From contig CAVVME010000003.1 of NCBI GenBank assembly GCA_963749365.1, forward strand, positions 1,488,001 to 1,552,000: DNA of 64,000 nucleotides, written 5' to 3'. The notes under the pieces were generated by a model. It was not told where the DNA came from and did no database searches. It saw only the letters and a list, made by a program, of their open reading frames with translations. This document shows positions 25,693-33,206 of the stretch, one piece after another; position 1 is the first letter of the stretch; every line of letters begins with the position of its first letter. The position numbers and the translations under genes were made by a program. This stretch comes from WHSW01 sp963749365. Lineage in GTDB: Bacteria > Actinomycetota > Thermoleophilia > Solirubrobacterales > 70-9.

Positions 25693-26765
25693 CCAGAGGC
25701 ACCCTTGCTGTGACCGCGGCGGTCGCGCTCTACGCGTTCACGGGCTGCGGATCCGGAGGCGGCAGCTCCGAGGTGGCGCCGCCGCCCGACGACCCCGAGG
25801 CCCCCGTCTCGGGAACCCTGCGCGTGTTCGCCTACGGCGACACGGTCCCCGACGAGATGCTCGACCCGTTCCGCGAGGCCAACCCGGATCTCGAGCTCAA
25901 GGTCGCCACCTTCGACTCCAACAAGTCGGCGGCGGCGAAGCTGGCCGGCGGCTTCGAGGCCGACGTGGTCGAGGTCTGCACCGACGAGATGGCGCCGCTG
26001 CTCGCCCGTGGCCTGATCCGGCCGCTGGACCCGCGCGGGGTGAAGGAGTTCGACAAGCTCGCCTTCTCCGACAAGGCCGAGGTCCGCAACGACGCCGGCG
26101 AGGTGCTGTTCGTTCCCGCCTCAGCCGGGCCCCATGGCCTGATCGTCGATACCGAGGCGGTCCCGGAGGGAGTCGACTCCTACGCCGACCTCTTCGACCC
26201 GGCCCACGCCGGCAACGTCGCGCTCGAGGCGACGCCGCTGACCGCGATCGCGATCACGGCGATGGCACTCGGCGCCGAGGACCCGACCGCGCTCACCGAC
26301 GAGGAGATCGAGGCCGCCAAGCAACACCTGCTCGAAAACCGCGACAACTTCCGCGCCTTCGCCGAATCCGACTCCTCGATGGTCAACCTGTTCAAGTCGG
26401 GCGAGGTCGTGCTCGCCGACGGCGGGCGCGGTACCACGCAGGCGATGGTCGACGACGGGCTGCCGGTCGAGTGGGTGGCGCCGAAGGAGGGCGCCCTCTC
26501 CTGGGTCTGTGGCCTCGCGATCACCTCGACCGCGCAGAACATCCCCGCCGCCTACAAGCTGATCAACTACTACGCCTCGCCCGAGGCCCAGGCTCTCTCG
26601 GGCGACATGGGCTTCGTGGCGATGAACCCGGAGGCGCTGCCGCTGGTCTCGAAGGCGTATCGCGAGTCGGCCGACCCGCGCAACCTCGAGAGCGCGATCG
26701 CGACCACCGAGCCCCCGAACGCCGAGGTCTACGAGCGCGCATGGCAAGAGGTGCTGGCCCAGTAG
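25689..26765 (+). CDS. ABC transporter substrate-binding lipoprotein (PotD-like)
   Basis: This 358-residue periplasmic-type binding protein is anchored by a lipobox FTGC (Cys near 20). It has a Gly/Ser and Pro linker and then a type II binding fold: SGTLRVFAYGDTVPDEML, FEADVVEVCTDEMAPLLARG, and a hinge strand region VPASAGPHGLIVD. AYKLINYYASPEAQ near the C-terminus is typical of PotD and PhnS relatives. ATG 25689 overlaps the ATPase stop and follows a strong GGAGGAGG site. Substrate is probably a small cationic or amino-bearing compound, judging by family and by the flanking aminotransferases. Confidence 0.88.
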   Translation: MTRGTLAVTAAVALYAFTGCGSGGGSSEVAPPPDDPEAPVSGTLRVFAYGDTVPDEMLDPFREANPDLELKVATFDSNKSAAAKLAGGFEADVVEVCTDEMAPLLARGLIRPLDPRGVKEFDKLAFSDKAEVRNDAGEVLFVPASAGPHGLIVDTEAVPEGVDSYADLFDPAHAGNVALEATPLTAIAITAMALGAEDPTALTDEEIEAAKQHLLENRDNFRAFAESDSSMVNLFKSGEVVLADGGRGTTQAMVDDGLPVEWVAPKEGALSWVCGLAITSTAQNIPAAYKLINYYASPEAQALSGDMGFVAMNPEALPLVSKAYRESADPRNLESAIATTEPPNAEVYERAWQEVLAQ

Positions 26766-27670
26766 CCCTGCCTTCGCCCCCGGTCGCCGCCCCGGCCCCC
26801 CGGGTGCGCGCCGGGCTCGGCGCTCGCGCGCGCCGCCGCCTGCCCGCGGTCGCCAGCGTCGCGCTCGTCGTCGTCGTGCTCGTGATCCTGTTCGGCCCGG
26901 TACTGATGCTGGCGCTGTTCTCCTTCAACGATTCCTCGATCATCTCGCTGCCCTGGGAGGGGTTCACGACCCGGTGGTACGAGGAGGCCTGGAACGCGGG
27001 CCAGGCGCGCGACGCGGTCCTCAACTCGCTCCTGGTCGCGAGCCTGGTGGCGACCGCCTCGCTGGTCCTCGGGACGCTCGCCGCCTGGGGCCTGACCCGG
27101 TTGCGCTTTCGCGGCCGCGGCCTCGCCGCCGGCCTGCACGGCTCGGTTCTCGTCGTCCCGTGGCTGATCATCGGCGTCGCCGGACTGATCTTCTTCAGCG
27201 AGCTCGGCGTCGCCCTCTCCCTGCAGACGGTCGGATTGATGCAGCTCGTGGTCACCTTCCCGCTCGTGGTCGCGATCGTCTCCGCCGGACTGGTCCGCTT
27301 CTCGCGCTCGCAGGAGGAGGCCGCGATCGACCTCGGCGCGTCGCAGGGCCAGATGCTGCGCCATGTCGTCCTGCCGCAGATCGCTCCATCGCTCGCCGCG
27401 GCCGGGATCTTCGCCTTCGCCTGGTCGTTCAACAACTTCGAGATCTCGTTCTTCACCGGCGGCTTCGAGCAGACGTTCCCCGTCTGGGTGTTCTCGATCC
27501 TGCGCCAGTCGGAGAACCTTCCCGTGGTCAACGCGGCCTCGACCGTGATCGCGTTCGCCCAGGTGTTGGCGGTGTTCGGTGCCTGGCTGATGATCAAGCG
27601 GCTCTCGCGCCGCGGCGGAAGCGAGGGCGATCAGGCGATCTCCGAGCTGATGACCGGAGCGGTGCGCTGA
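26741..27670 (+). CDS. ABC transporter permease (PotC-like)
   Basis: This 309-residue inner-membrane permease has about six helices. The EAA loop EEAAIDLGASQGQMLRHVVLPQ contacts the ATPase. The N-terminal block FGPVLMLALFSFNDS with WEGFTTRWYEEAW is characteristic of the PotC side of polyamine-type importers. ATG 26741 lies 25 bases inside the binding-protein gene and gives an Ala/Pro/Arg-rich cytoplasmic leader of about 40 residues. GTG 26804 is a shorter option. The stop shares one base with the next permease start. Confidence 0.85.
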   Translation: MARGAGPVALPSPPVAAPAPRVRAGLGARARRRLPAVASVALVVVVLVILFGPVLMLALFSFNDSSIISLPWEGFTTRWYEEAWNAGQARDAVLNSLLVASLVATASLVLGTLAAWGLTRLRFRGRGLAAGLHGSVLVVPWLIIGVAGLIFFSELGVALSLQTVGLMQLVVTFPLVVAIVSAGLVRFSRSQEEAAIDLGASQGQMLRHVVLPQIAPSLAAAGIFAFAWSFNNFEISFFTGGFEQTFPVWVFSILRQSENLPVVNAASTVIAFAQVLAVFGAWLMIKRLSRRGGSEGDQAISELMTGAVR

Positions 27671-28557
27671 TGGAATCCGCCTCGCTGCCGGCGGGCCGCG
27701 GGCGGCTGCGTTCTCGCGGCCTGCTGCGAAGCCTCGCGTTCATGTCGGCGCCGATGGCGGTCCTGCTGCTGTTCTTCTGTGCGCCGATGCTGGTGATGCT
27801 GGCGATCGCCCTCCAGTACGGGATCCTCAGCGGCCAGTCCGGCTTCACCCTCTCCAACTTCACCGACGTGCTCGGCGACGAGCTCTACCGCGAGGTGGCG
27901 CTGACGACCTTCCAGATCGCGACGGCGGCGATGGTGATCCAGCTCCTGCTGGCCGTGCCGCTCGCCTACGTACTCGCGTTCAAGGCCGGGCGCTTGGAGA
28001 TCCCGCTGCTGCTCTTCTTCGTCCTCGCCGACGAGCTCAACCCGATGGTCCGCATCTACGCCTGGCGGATGCTGCTCGGGCGCGAGGGCCTGATCAACGA
28101 GGCACTGCTCGACATCGGCCTGATCGAGCAGCCGATCGACGCGCTGCTGTTCAGCAAGTTCGCGGTCATCGTCGTCCTCTCGACCAGCTACCTGACCTAC
28201 ACCGTGATCCCGATCTACGCCGCGATGAAGGCGATCGACACGAACATGTTCGAGGCCGCGCGCGATCTCGGCGCCGGCTGGTGGACGACCTTTCGGCGGG
28301 TGCTGCTGCCGCTGATCGCCCCCGGGATCTTCGTCGCCCTGCTGCTCGTCTACATCCCGCTGTTCACCGACTTCGCCAGCCCGGCGCTGGTCGGCGGCAC
28401 CGAGGGCTACATGCTCGGCAACGCGGTCAACGACCTGGTGCTCGAGAGCGGCGACCTCAACGGCGGCGCCGCGCTCAGCATGCTGATGCTGCTCGCTGCG
28501 GCGCTGTTCGCGGTCGTCGCCTACCGGCTGGCGAAGATCAAGCAGCTCGAGTCGTGA
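27670..28557 (+). CDS. ABC transporter permease (PotB-like)
   Basis: This 295-residue permease pairs with the PotC-like subunit. It has six helices, with the N-terminal MAVLLLFFCAPMLVMLAIAL and DELNPMVRIYAWRMLLG in the middle. The EAA-type loop is MFEAARDLGAGWWTTFRRVLLP. PLFTDFASPALVGG near the end is typical of the PotB side. The start (TGATG) and end (GTGA) overlaps keep it in the same transcription unit as the FAD oxidoreductase that follows. Confidence 0.87.
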   Translation: MESASLPAGRGRLRSRGLLRSLAFMSAPMAVLLLFFCAPMLVMLAIALQYGILSGQSGFTLSNFTDVLGDELYREVALTTFQIATAAMVIQLLLAVPLAYVLAFKAGRLEIPLLLFFVLADELNPMVRIYAWRMLLGREGLINEALLDIGLIEQPIDALLFSKFAVIVVLSTSYLTYTVIPIYAAMKAIDTNMFEAARDLGAGWWTTFRRVLLPLIAPGIFVALLLVYIPLFTDFASPALVGGTEGYMLGNAVNDLVLESGDLNGGAALSMLMLLAAALFAVVAYRLAKIKQLES

Positions 28558-30173
28558 GCGCCGGCTGGGACGCACTGATCGTCGGCGGCGGGCACAACGG
28601 GCTCGTCGCCGCGCACTACCTGGCAACCGCGGGCCTGCGCACGGTCGTGCTCGAGCGTCGCGAGATCGTCGGCGGTTGCTGCGTGACCGAGGAGTTCGCG
28701 CCCGGGTTTTACGCCTCGACCGGCGCCTACGTGCTGAGCATGCTGCGCGAGCCCGTCTGGCGCGACCTGCGCCTGATCGAGCGCGGGATCGTCGTCGACC
28801 CGGCCGGCCCGGGACTCAACCTGTTCGCCGACGGCTCGCATCTTCACCTCGACGACGACCTCGCCGCAACCCAGCGCGAGGTCGGTCGGTTCTCGGCCGC
28901 GGACGCGCGGGCGCTGCCGAGGTTCGAGGCCGAGCTCGGCCGGATCGCGGGCCTGATCACGCCACTGATCGACACCACTCCCCCGGACCCGGCGTCGATC
29001 CGCCCCCGCGACCTCGGCCGGCTCGCAAGCCTCGGCCTGCGCGCGGCGCGCAACCGCCGCCTCGTCTCCGACGCCCTCTACATGTTCGGCACCTCGGCGA
29101 CCCAGTATCTGTCCGAGCACTTCGCCTCCGAGCAGCTGATGGCGGCACTCGGCTGGCATGCGATCAACGACTCGACCTTGGGGCCGTCGACGCCGGGAAC
29201 CGCCTACGTCCTGCTCCACGATCACGCCTCCGAGCAGTCCGGCGGCGGGATCCGCCAGTGGGGCTTCGTGCGCGGCGGGATGGGCCGGCTGACCGCGGCG
29301 ATGGCCGAGGCCGCGCGCGATGCAGGGGCCGAGATCCGGACCGGCGCGCCGGTGCGCGAGATCCTCGTCGACTCGGGCCGGGCGAGCGGCGTCGCGCTCG
29401 AGGACGGCGAGGAGATCCGCAGCACCGCCGTGCTCTCCAACGCCGATCCGAAGACCACCCTGCTTGGCCTGGTCGGGCCCGGGCAGCTGCCGGAGAGGTT
29501 CACCGCCGCGCTGCGCGCCTATCGCTGCGAGGGGACGAGCATGAAGATCAACCTCGCGGTCGACGCGCTGCCGAGCGCCGCCGCGGTCGACGGCACCGGT
29601 GTGCAGCCCTACCATCACGGGATCGTCGAGGTCAACCCGACCGTCGCCGAGATGGACGCGGCGCAGGCCGAGGCGCGCGCCGGGCGCCCGGCGCCCGACC
29701 CCCACATCGAGCTCTGCTTTCCGACCGTCCACGACCCCTCGCTGGCGCCGCAGGGAAAGCACGTGGTCACGATCGACGTCAACTCCCAGCCCCACACCCT
29801 TGTCGAGGGCTCCTGGGATCGGATCCGCGACCAGGTCGCCGACCGGGCGATCGAGAAGCTGGGCGGCTACTTCCCCGGCCTGCAGGATTCGATCGTCGCC
29901 CGCCAGGTGCTCGCCCCGACCGACCTCGAGTCGCTGCTCGGGATCTGGGGCGGTCACGCGCTGCACGGCGAGATGGCCTTCGACCAGCTCTTCAACCTGC
30001 GCCCGGTCCGCGGCTGGGCCGAGTACCGGACCCCGGTCGCGGGGCTGTGGCTGTGCGGCGCCGGCACCCATCCGGGCGGCGGGGTGACGGGCGCCAACGG
30101 GCGCAACTGCGCTCGCGAGTTCCTGCGCGAGGCACACGGGCCGGCCGCGCGCCTGCGAGGGTTGCGCCGGTGA
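28554..30173 (+). CDS. FAD-dependent oxidoreductase (phytoene desaturase-like/PYROXD2 family)
   Basis: This 539-residue flavoprotein has an N-terminal dinucleotide-binding fold (ALIVGGGHNGLVAAHYLA) with the acidic residue of the second strand in VVLERREIVGG. The internal FVRGGMGRLTAAMAEAARDAG and the C-terminal LWLCGAGTHPGGGVTGANGR complete the FAD site of the COG1233 class. Despite the annotation often given to this class, no carotenoid gene is nearby. Its place between an amino-compound importer and an aminotransferase suggests oxidation of an amine or amino alcohol, which is inference. It overlaps both neighbours by 4 bases. Confidence 0.85.
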   Translation: MSAGWDALIVGGGHNGLVAAHYLATAGLRTVVLERREIVGGCCVTEEFAPGFYASTGAYVLSMLREPVWRDLRLIERGIVVDPAGPGLNLFADGSHLHLDDDLAATQREVGRFSAADARALPRFEAELGRIAGLITPLIDTTPPDPASIRPRDLGRLASLGLRAARNRRLVSDALYMFGTSATQYLSEHFASEQLMAALGWHAINDSTLGPSTPGTAYVLLHDHASEQSGGGIRQWGFVRGGMGRLTAAMAEAARDAGAEIRTGAPVREILVDSGRASGVALEDGEEIRSTAVLSNADPKTTLLGLVGPGQLPERFTAALRAYRCEGTSMKINLAVDALPSAAAVDGTGVQPYHHGIVEVNPTVAEMDAAQAEARAGRPAPDPHIELCFPTVHDPSLAPQGKHVVTIDVNSQPHTLVEGSWDRIRDQVADRAIEKLGGYFPGLQDSIVARQVLAPTDLESLLGIWGGHALHGEMAFDQLFNLRPVRGWAEYRTPVAGLWLCGAGTHPGGGVTGANGRNCAREFLREAHGPAARLRGLRR

Positions 30174-31546
30174 GCCCTCTCTACCCGAGCTCGTGGGGCG
30201 AGATCCAGGCGCCGGCGATCACGGTCGAGCCGCCAGGCCCGCTGAGCCGCGAAGTGCTGGCGCGGATCTCCGCCACCGCCTATCCCGGGCTCGCAAACCA
30301 CCTGACGCCGCTGGCGGTGGCCGAGAAGCGCGCCTGGACCGTTGCCGACCTCGACGGCAACGTCTACCTCGACTGCGCCTCCGCCTCCGCCTCGGTGCCG
30401 CTCGGTGCCGGCCGGCCGGAGCTGCTCGAGCCGGCTGTGGAGGCGCTGCGAACGTTCGGCAACGAGGACAGCCACGCGCTCGCCTCCGAGCTCACCGCCG
30501 AGCTCGGCGAGCGGCTGCTCGACGTCGCCCCCGGGAGCCTGAGCCGCTACGACATCGCCCTCAACGGGACCGAGGCGGTCGAGATCGCGATCAAGATCAT
30601 GCGTCGCGCCACCGGCCGCCCGGTGATCCTCGCCTTCCACGGCTCCTATCACGGCGAGTCGACGATGACCGCGGCGCTCGGCGCCGAGGCGGCCGAGATC
30701 TCGAGCGGCCTCCGCGGCCTGGTTCCCGGCTTCGTCCACGTCCCCTACCCGCACCCCTACCGGACGCCGTTTCGCGACCCTCGACCCGGCGGCAGCGGCG
30801 ACGCCACCGTCGACTACATCCGCGACCACGTCCTCTTTCACGCCCTCGACCCTGCGGACGTCGCGGGGGTGGTGATCGAGCCGGTGCTCGGATCGGGGGG
30901 TTGCGTCGCGCCGCCCGACCCCTTCTGGCCGGCGCTGACCGAGCTCTGCCACGAGCACGGCTGGCTCCTGTGCGCCGACGAGGTCAAGACGGGGATGGGT
31001 CGTGCCGGCCACCTGTTCGCGGTCGAGCGCTGGGGAGTCGAGCCCGACCTGGTCTGCCTTGGCAAGGCGCTCGGCGGCGGCGTGATGCCGATCGGGGCGC
31101 TGCTCGGGACCGAGGCCGCGCTCGGCGGCTTCGACGACGTCCCCACCGGCAGCACCTGGGCCTGGCTTCCCGGCTCCTGCGCCGCCGCTCTGGCGACGCT
31201 CGACTTCTACGCCGCCGAGCCGGTGCTCGAGAACGTGCTCGAGCTCGAGCGGCTCGCGAGCGCCCGGCTCGGCGAGCTCCGAGATCGCGTCGAGCGGATC
31301 GGCGACGTACGCGCGGTCGGCTGCTTTCAGGCGATCGAGTTCGTCCGCGACCGCGAGACCGCCGAGCTCGACCTCGAGCTGCAGGAGGCGGTCGCGGGCG
31401 AGGCACTGCGGCGCGGGGTGCTGACCGATTCCTCGACCACGACGCTCAACATCCAGCCCTCGCTGGTGATGCCGGCCGAGGCCCTCGACCGCGCGCTGGC
31501 GATCATCGCCGAGTCGGTCGACGCGGCCCTGGCAGCCGAAGCTTGA
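30170..31546 (+). CDS. class III PLP aminotransferase
   Basis: This second class III transaminase of the island is 458 residues. The segments seen are YDIALNGTEAVEIAIKIMRR, LAFHGSYHGESTMTA, VIEPVLGSGGC, LLCADEVKTGMGR (PLP Asp) and LVCLGKALGGGVMPIGALLG (Schiff-base Lys). It is not a close copy of the leftward aminotransferase, so the two probably handle different steps or substrates. The family includes omega-amino acid:pyruvate, 4-aminobutyrate and phosphonate-related transaminases. GTG 30170 overlaps the FAD enzyme. Its stop overlaps the TTG of the oxoamine synthase. Confidence 0.87.
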   Translation: MSPLYPSSWGEIQAPAITVEPPGPLSREVLARISATAYPGLANHLTPLAVAEKRAWTVADLDGNVYLDCASASASVPLGAGRPELLEPAVEALRTFGNEDSHALASELTAELGERLLDVAPGSLSRYDIALNGTEAVEIAIKIMRRATGRPVILAFHGSYHGESTMTAALGAEAAEISSGLRGLVPGFVHVPYPHPYRTPFRDPRPGGSGDATVDYIRDHVLFHALDPADVAGVVIEPVLGSGGCVAPPDPFWPALTELCHEHGWLLCADEVKTGMGRAGHLFAVERWGVEPDLVCLGKALGGGVMPIGALLGTEAALGGFDDVPTGSTWAWLPGSCAAALATLDFYAAEPVLENVLELERLASARLGELRDRVERIGDVRAVGCFQAIEFVRDRETAELDLELQEAVAGEALRRGVLTDSSTTTLNIQPSLVMPAEALDRALAIIAESVDAALAAEA

Positions 31547-32745
31547 CCGCGCTCGAGACACAGCTTCGAGCGGAGCTCGTGCGCATGGACGAGAGCGGGA
31601 CGATGAAGCGGATCCCGGTGCTCACGTCCCCGCAGGGTCCGGTGGTCGAGCTCGAGGGGCGGGGCGAGGTCCTCTGCCTGTGCTCGAACGACTACCTCGG
31701 CCTCGCCAACCACCCCGAGGTCGTCCGCGCCGCGGCCGACGGTCTGGCGAGGTACGGGGCCGGGACCGCGTCGGTGCGCTTCATCTGCGGCAAGTTCGTC
31801 CCCCACGTCGAGCTCGAGCGCGACCTGGCCGCCTTCCTCGGCACCGAGTCGTCGCTGACCTTCGTCTCGTGCTGGAACGCGAACGCCGCCCTGCTCGACG
31901 CGCTCTGCGACGAGCGCACCGGCGTCTTCTCGGATCGCCTCAACCACGCCTCGATCATCGACGGGATCAGGCTCGCCCGCCCCGCGCACAAGGCCGTCTA
32001 CGAGCACGCCGACCCCGACGACCTGCGCCGCGCGCTTGCCGAGGCGCCGCCACTGGAGCGGCTGCTGATCCTCACCGACGGCGTTTTCAGCATGGAGGGC
32101 GACCTGGCGCCGATCCCCGAGCTGGCGCAGATCGCCGCCGAGCACGGGGCCACCCTGGTGGTCGACGACTCGCACGGGCTCGGTGTGGTCGGCGAGACCG
32201 GCCGCGGAGTGCTGGAGCGCTTCGGGCTGACCGGGCGCGAGGACGTGGTCCTGACCGGCACCCTGGGCAAGGCCCTCGGAGGGGCCGCCGGCGGGTTCGT
32301 CGCCGGGGGTGAGTCGCTCTGCCGCGTGCTCGAGCAGCGCTCGCGGCCGCAGCTGTTCTCGAACGGGCTGCCGCCCGCGGTCGCCTGCAGCGCGCGGCGG
32401 GCGCTCACCGAGCTGCGCGAGAACCCTGGTTTGGTCGCCCGCTTGCGCGAGAACACGGCGGTGATCCGGACGGCGATCGCCGTGGCCGGACTCTCCCCAC
32501 TCCCTGGCGAGAGCGCGATCGTGCCGATCATCGTCGGCGAGACCCGGGCGGCGATCGAGCTCAGCCGCCGGCTGCTCGACCGTGGCGTCTACGTCACCGG
32601 ATTCGGCTACCCGGTCGTCCCCGAGGGCACCGCCCGGGTCCGGATCCAGGTCTCCGCCGCGCTCACCGGCGAGCAGCTGCAGACCGCCGCCGGCGCGCTC
32701 GCGACGGTGGCGGACGAGCTCGGCCTGATCGCTTCCGTGCCCTAG
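31543..32745 (+). CDS. alpha-oxoamine synthase (glycine C-acetyltransferase/Kbl-like)
   Basis: This 400-residue class II aminotransferase-fold enzyme joins or cleaves an amino acid and an acyl-CoA. Motifs are LCLCSNDYLGLANHPEVV, GAGTASVRFICG, DRLNHASIIDGIRLA, LVVDDSHGLGVVGETGRG and LTGTLGKALGGAAGGF with the PLP Lys. The N-terminal DESGTMKRIPVLTSPQGP is closer to 2-amino-3-ketobutyrate CoA ligase than to BioF, and no biotin gene is near. That points to glycine plus acetyl-CoA formation from 2-amino-3-oxobutyrate. The TTG start (31543) gives full family length and a TTGA overlap. It is the last gene of the run. Confidence 0.85.
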   Translation: MTALETQLRAELVRMDESGTMKRIPVLTSPQGPVVELEGRGEVLCLCSNDYLGLANHPEVVRAAADGLARYGAGTASVRFICGKFVPHVELERDLAAFLGTESSLTFVSCWNANAALLDALCDERTGVFSDRLNHASIIDGIRLARPAHKAVYEHADPDDLRRALAEAPPLERLLILTDGVFSMEGDLAPIPELAQIAAEHGATLVVDDSHGLGVVGETGRGVLERFGLTGREDVVLTGTLGKALGGAAGGFVAGGESLCRVLEQRSRPQLFSNGLPPAVACSARRALTELRENPGLVARLRENTAVIRTAIAVAGLSPLPGESAIVPIIVGETRAAIELSRRLLDRGVYVTGFGYPVVPEGTARVRIQVSAALTGEQLQTAAGALATVADELGLIASVP

Positions 32746-32788
32746 TGGCGCCCCCCGGCCGGCGGGCGATCGCGATACTGCGGGCCGA

Positions 32789-33199
32789 GTGACCGAGACC
32801 GACCTCAGCGCCCGCTACCGGGACGTGATCGACGCCTGGAACCGTCGCGACCTGGTCTGGATCCTCGAGCAGGCGACCGCCGACTTCGAGTTCCACACCG
32901 CGCAGATCTTTCCCGACACCGAGGCCGTCTACAGGGGCCGCGAGGGAATGGTGGAGTTCTGGACCTCGTTCATCGAGGCGCCCTGGGCGCTGCTGCGGAT
33001 CGACGTCGAGGAGCTGCGGGCGGTCGACGACGAGCGGGTCCTGGCGCTGCTCACCTTCACCGGGATCGAGCGCGGCTCGACCACCGAAGTGACGCTCAAG
33101 TACGCCCACCTGGCGACCTTCCGCGGCGAGGAGGTCTCGCGCGTGCAGGCGTTCTCGGACTGGGGCGAGGCCCGGGCCGCCGCCGACCTGAAAGGCTGA
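32789..33199 (+). CDS. NTF2/SnoaL-like protein
   Basis: This third small SnoaL-like protein of the window is 136 residues. It has the helix RYRDVIDAWNRRDLVWILEQAT, strand DFEFHTAQIFPD, then VYRGREGMVEFWTSFIEA. Strands RIDVEELRAVDDERVLALLTFTG and YAHLATFRGEEVSRVQAFSDWGEA follow. It shares family pattern but only loose similarity with the two copies near the nuo operon. GATACT lies nine bases before GTG 32789. It is separated by 43 bases from the oxoamine synthase, so it is probably a separate unit. Function unknown. Confidence 0.78.
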   Translation: MTETDLSARYRDVIDAWNRRDLVWILEQATADFEFHTAQIFPDTEAVYRGREGMVEFWTSFIEAPWALLRIDVEELRAVDDERVLALLTFTGIERGSTTEVTLKYAHLATFRGEEVSRVQAFSDWGEARAAADLKG

Positions 33200-33206
33200 C
33201 GAGGGC

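Noticed and set aside
28554..30173. Considered a carotenoid phytoene desaturase
   Set aside because: The sequence class fits broadly, but no carotenoid synthesis genes are near. Position inside an amino-compound unit makes a PYROXD2-like oxidoreductase the safer call.
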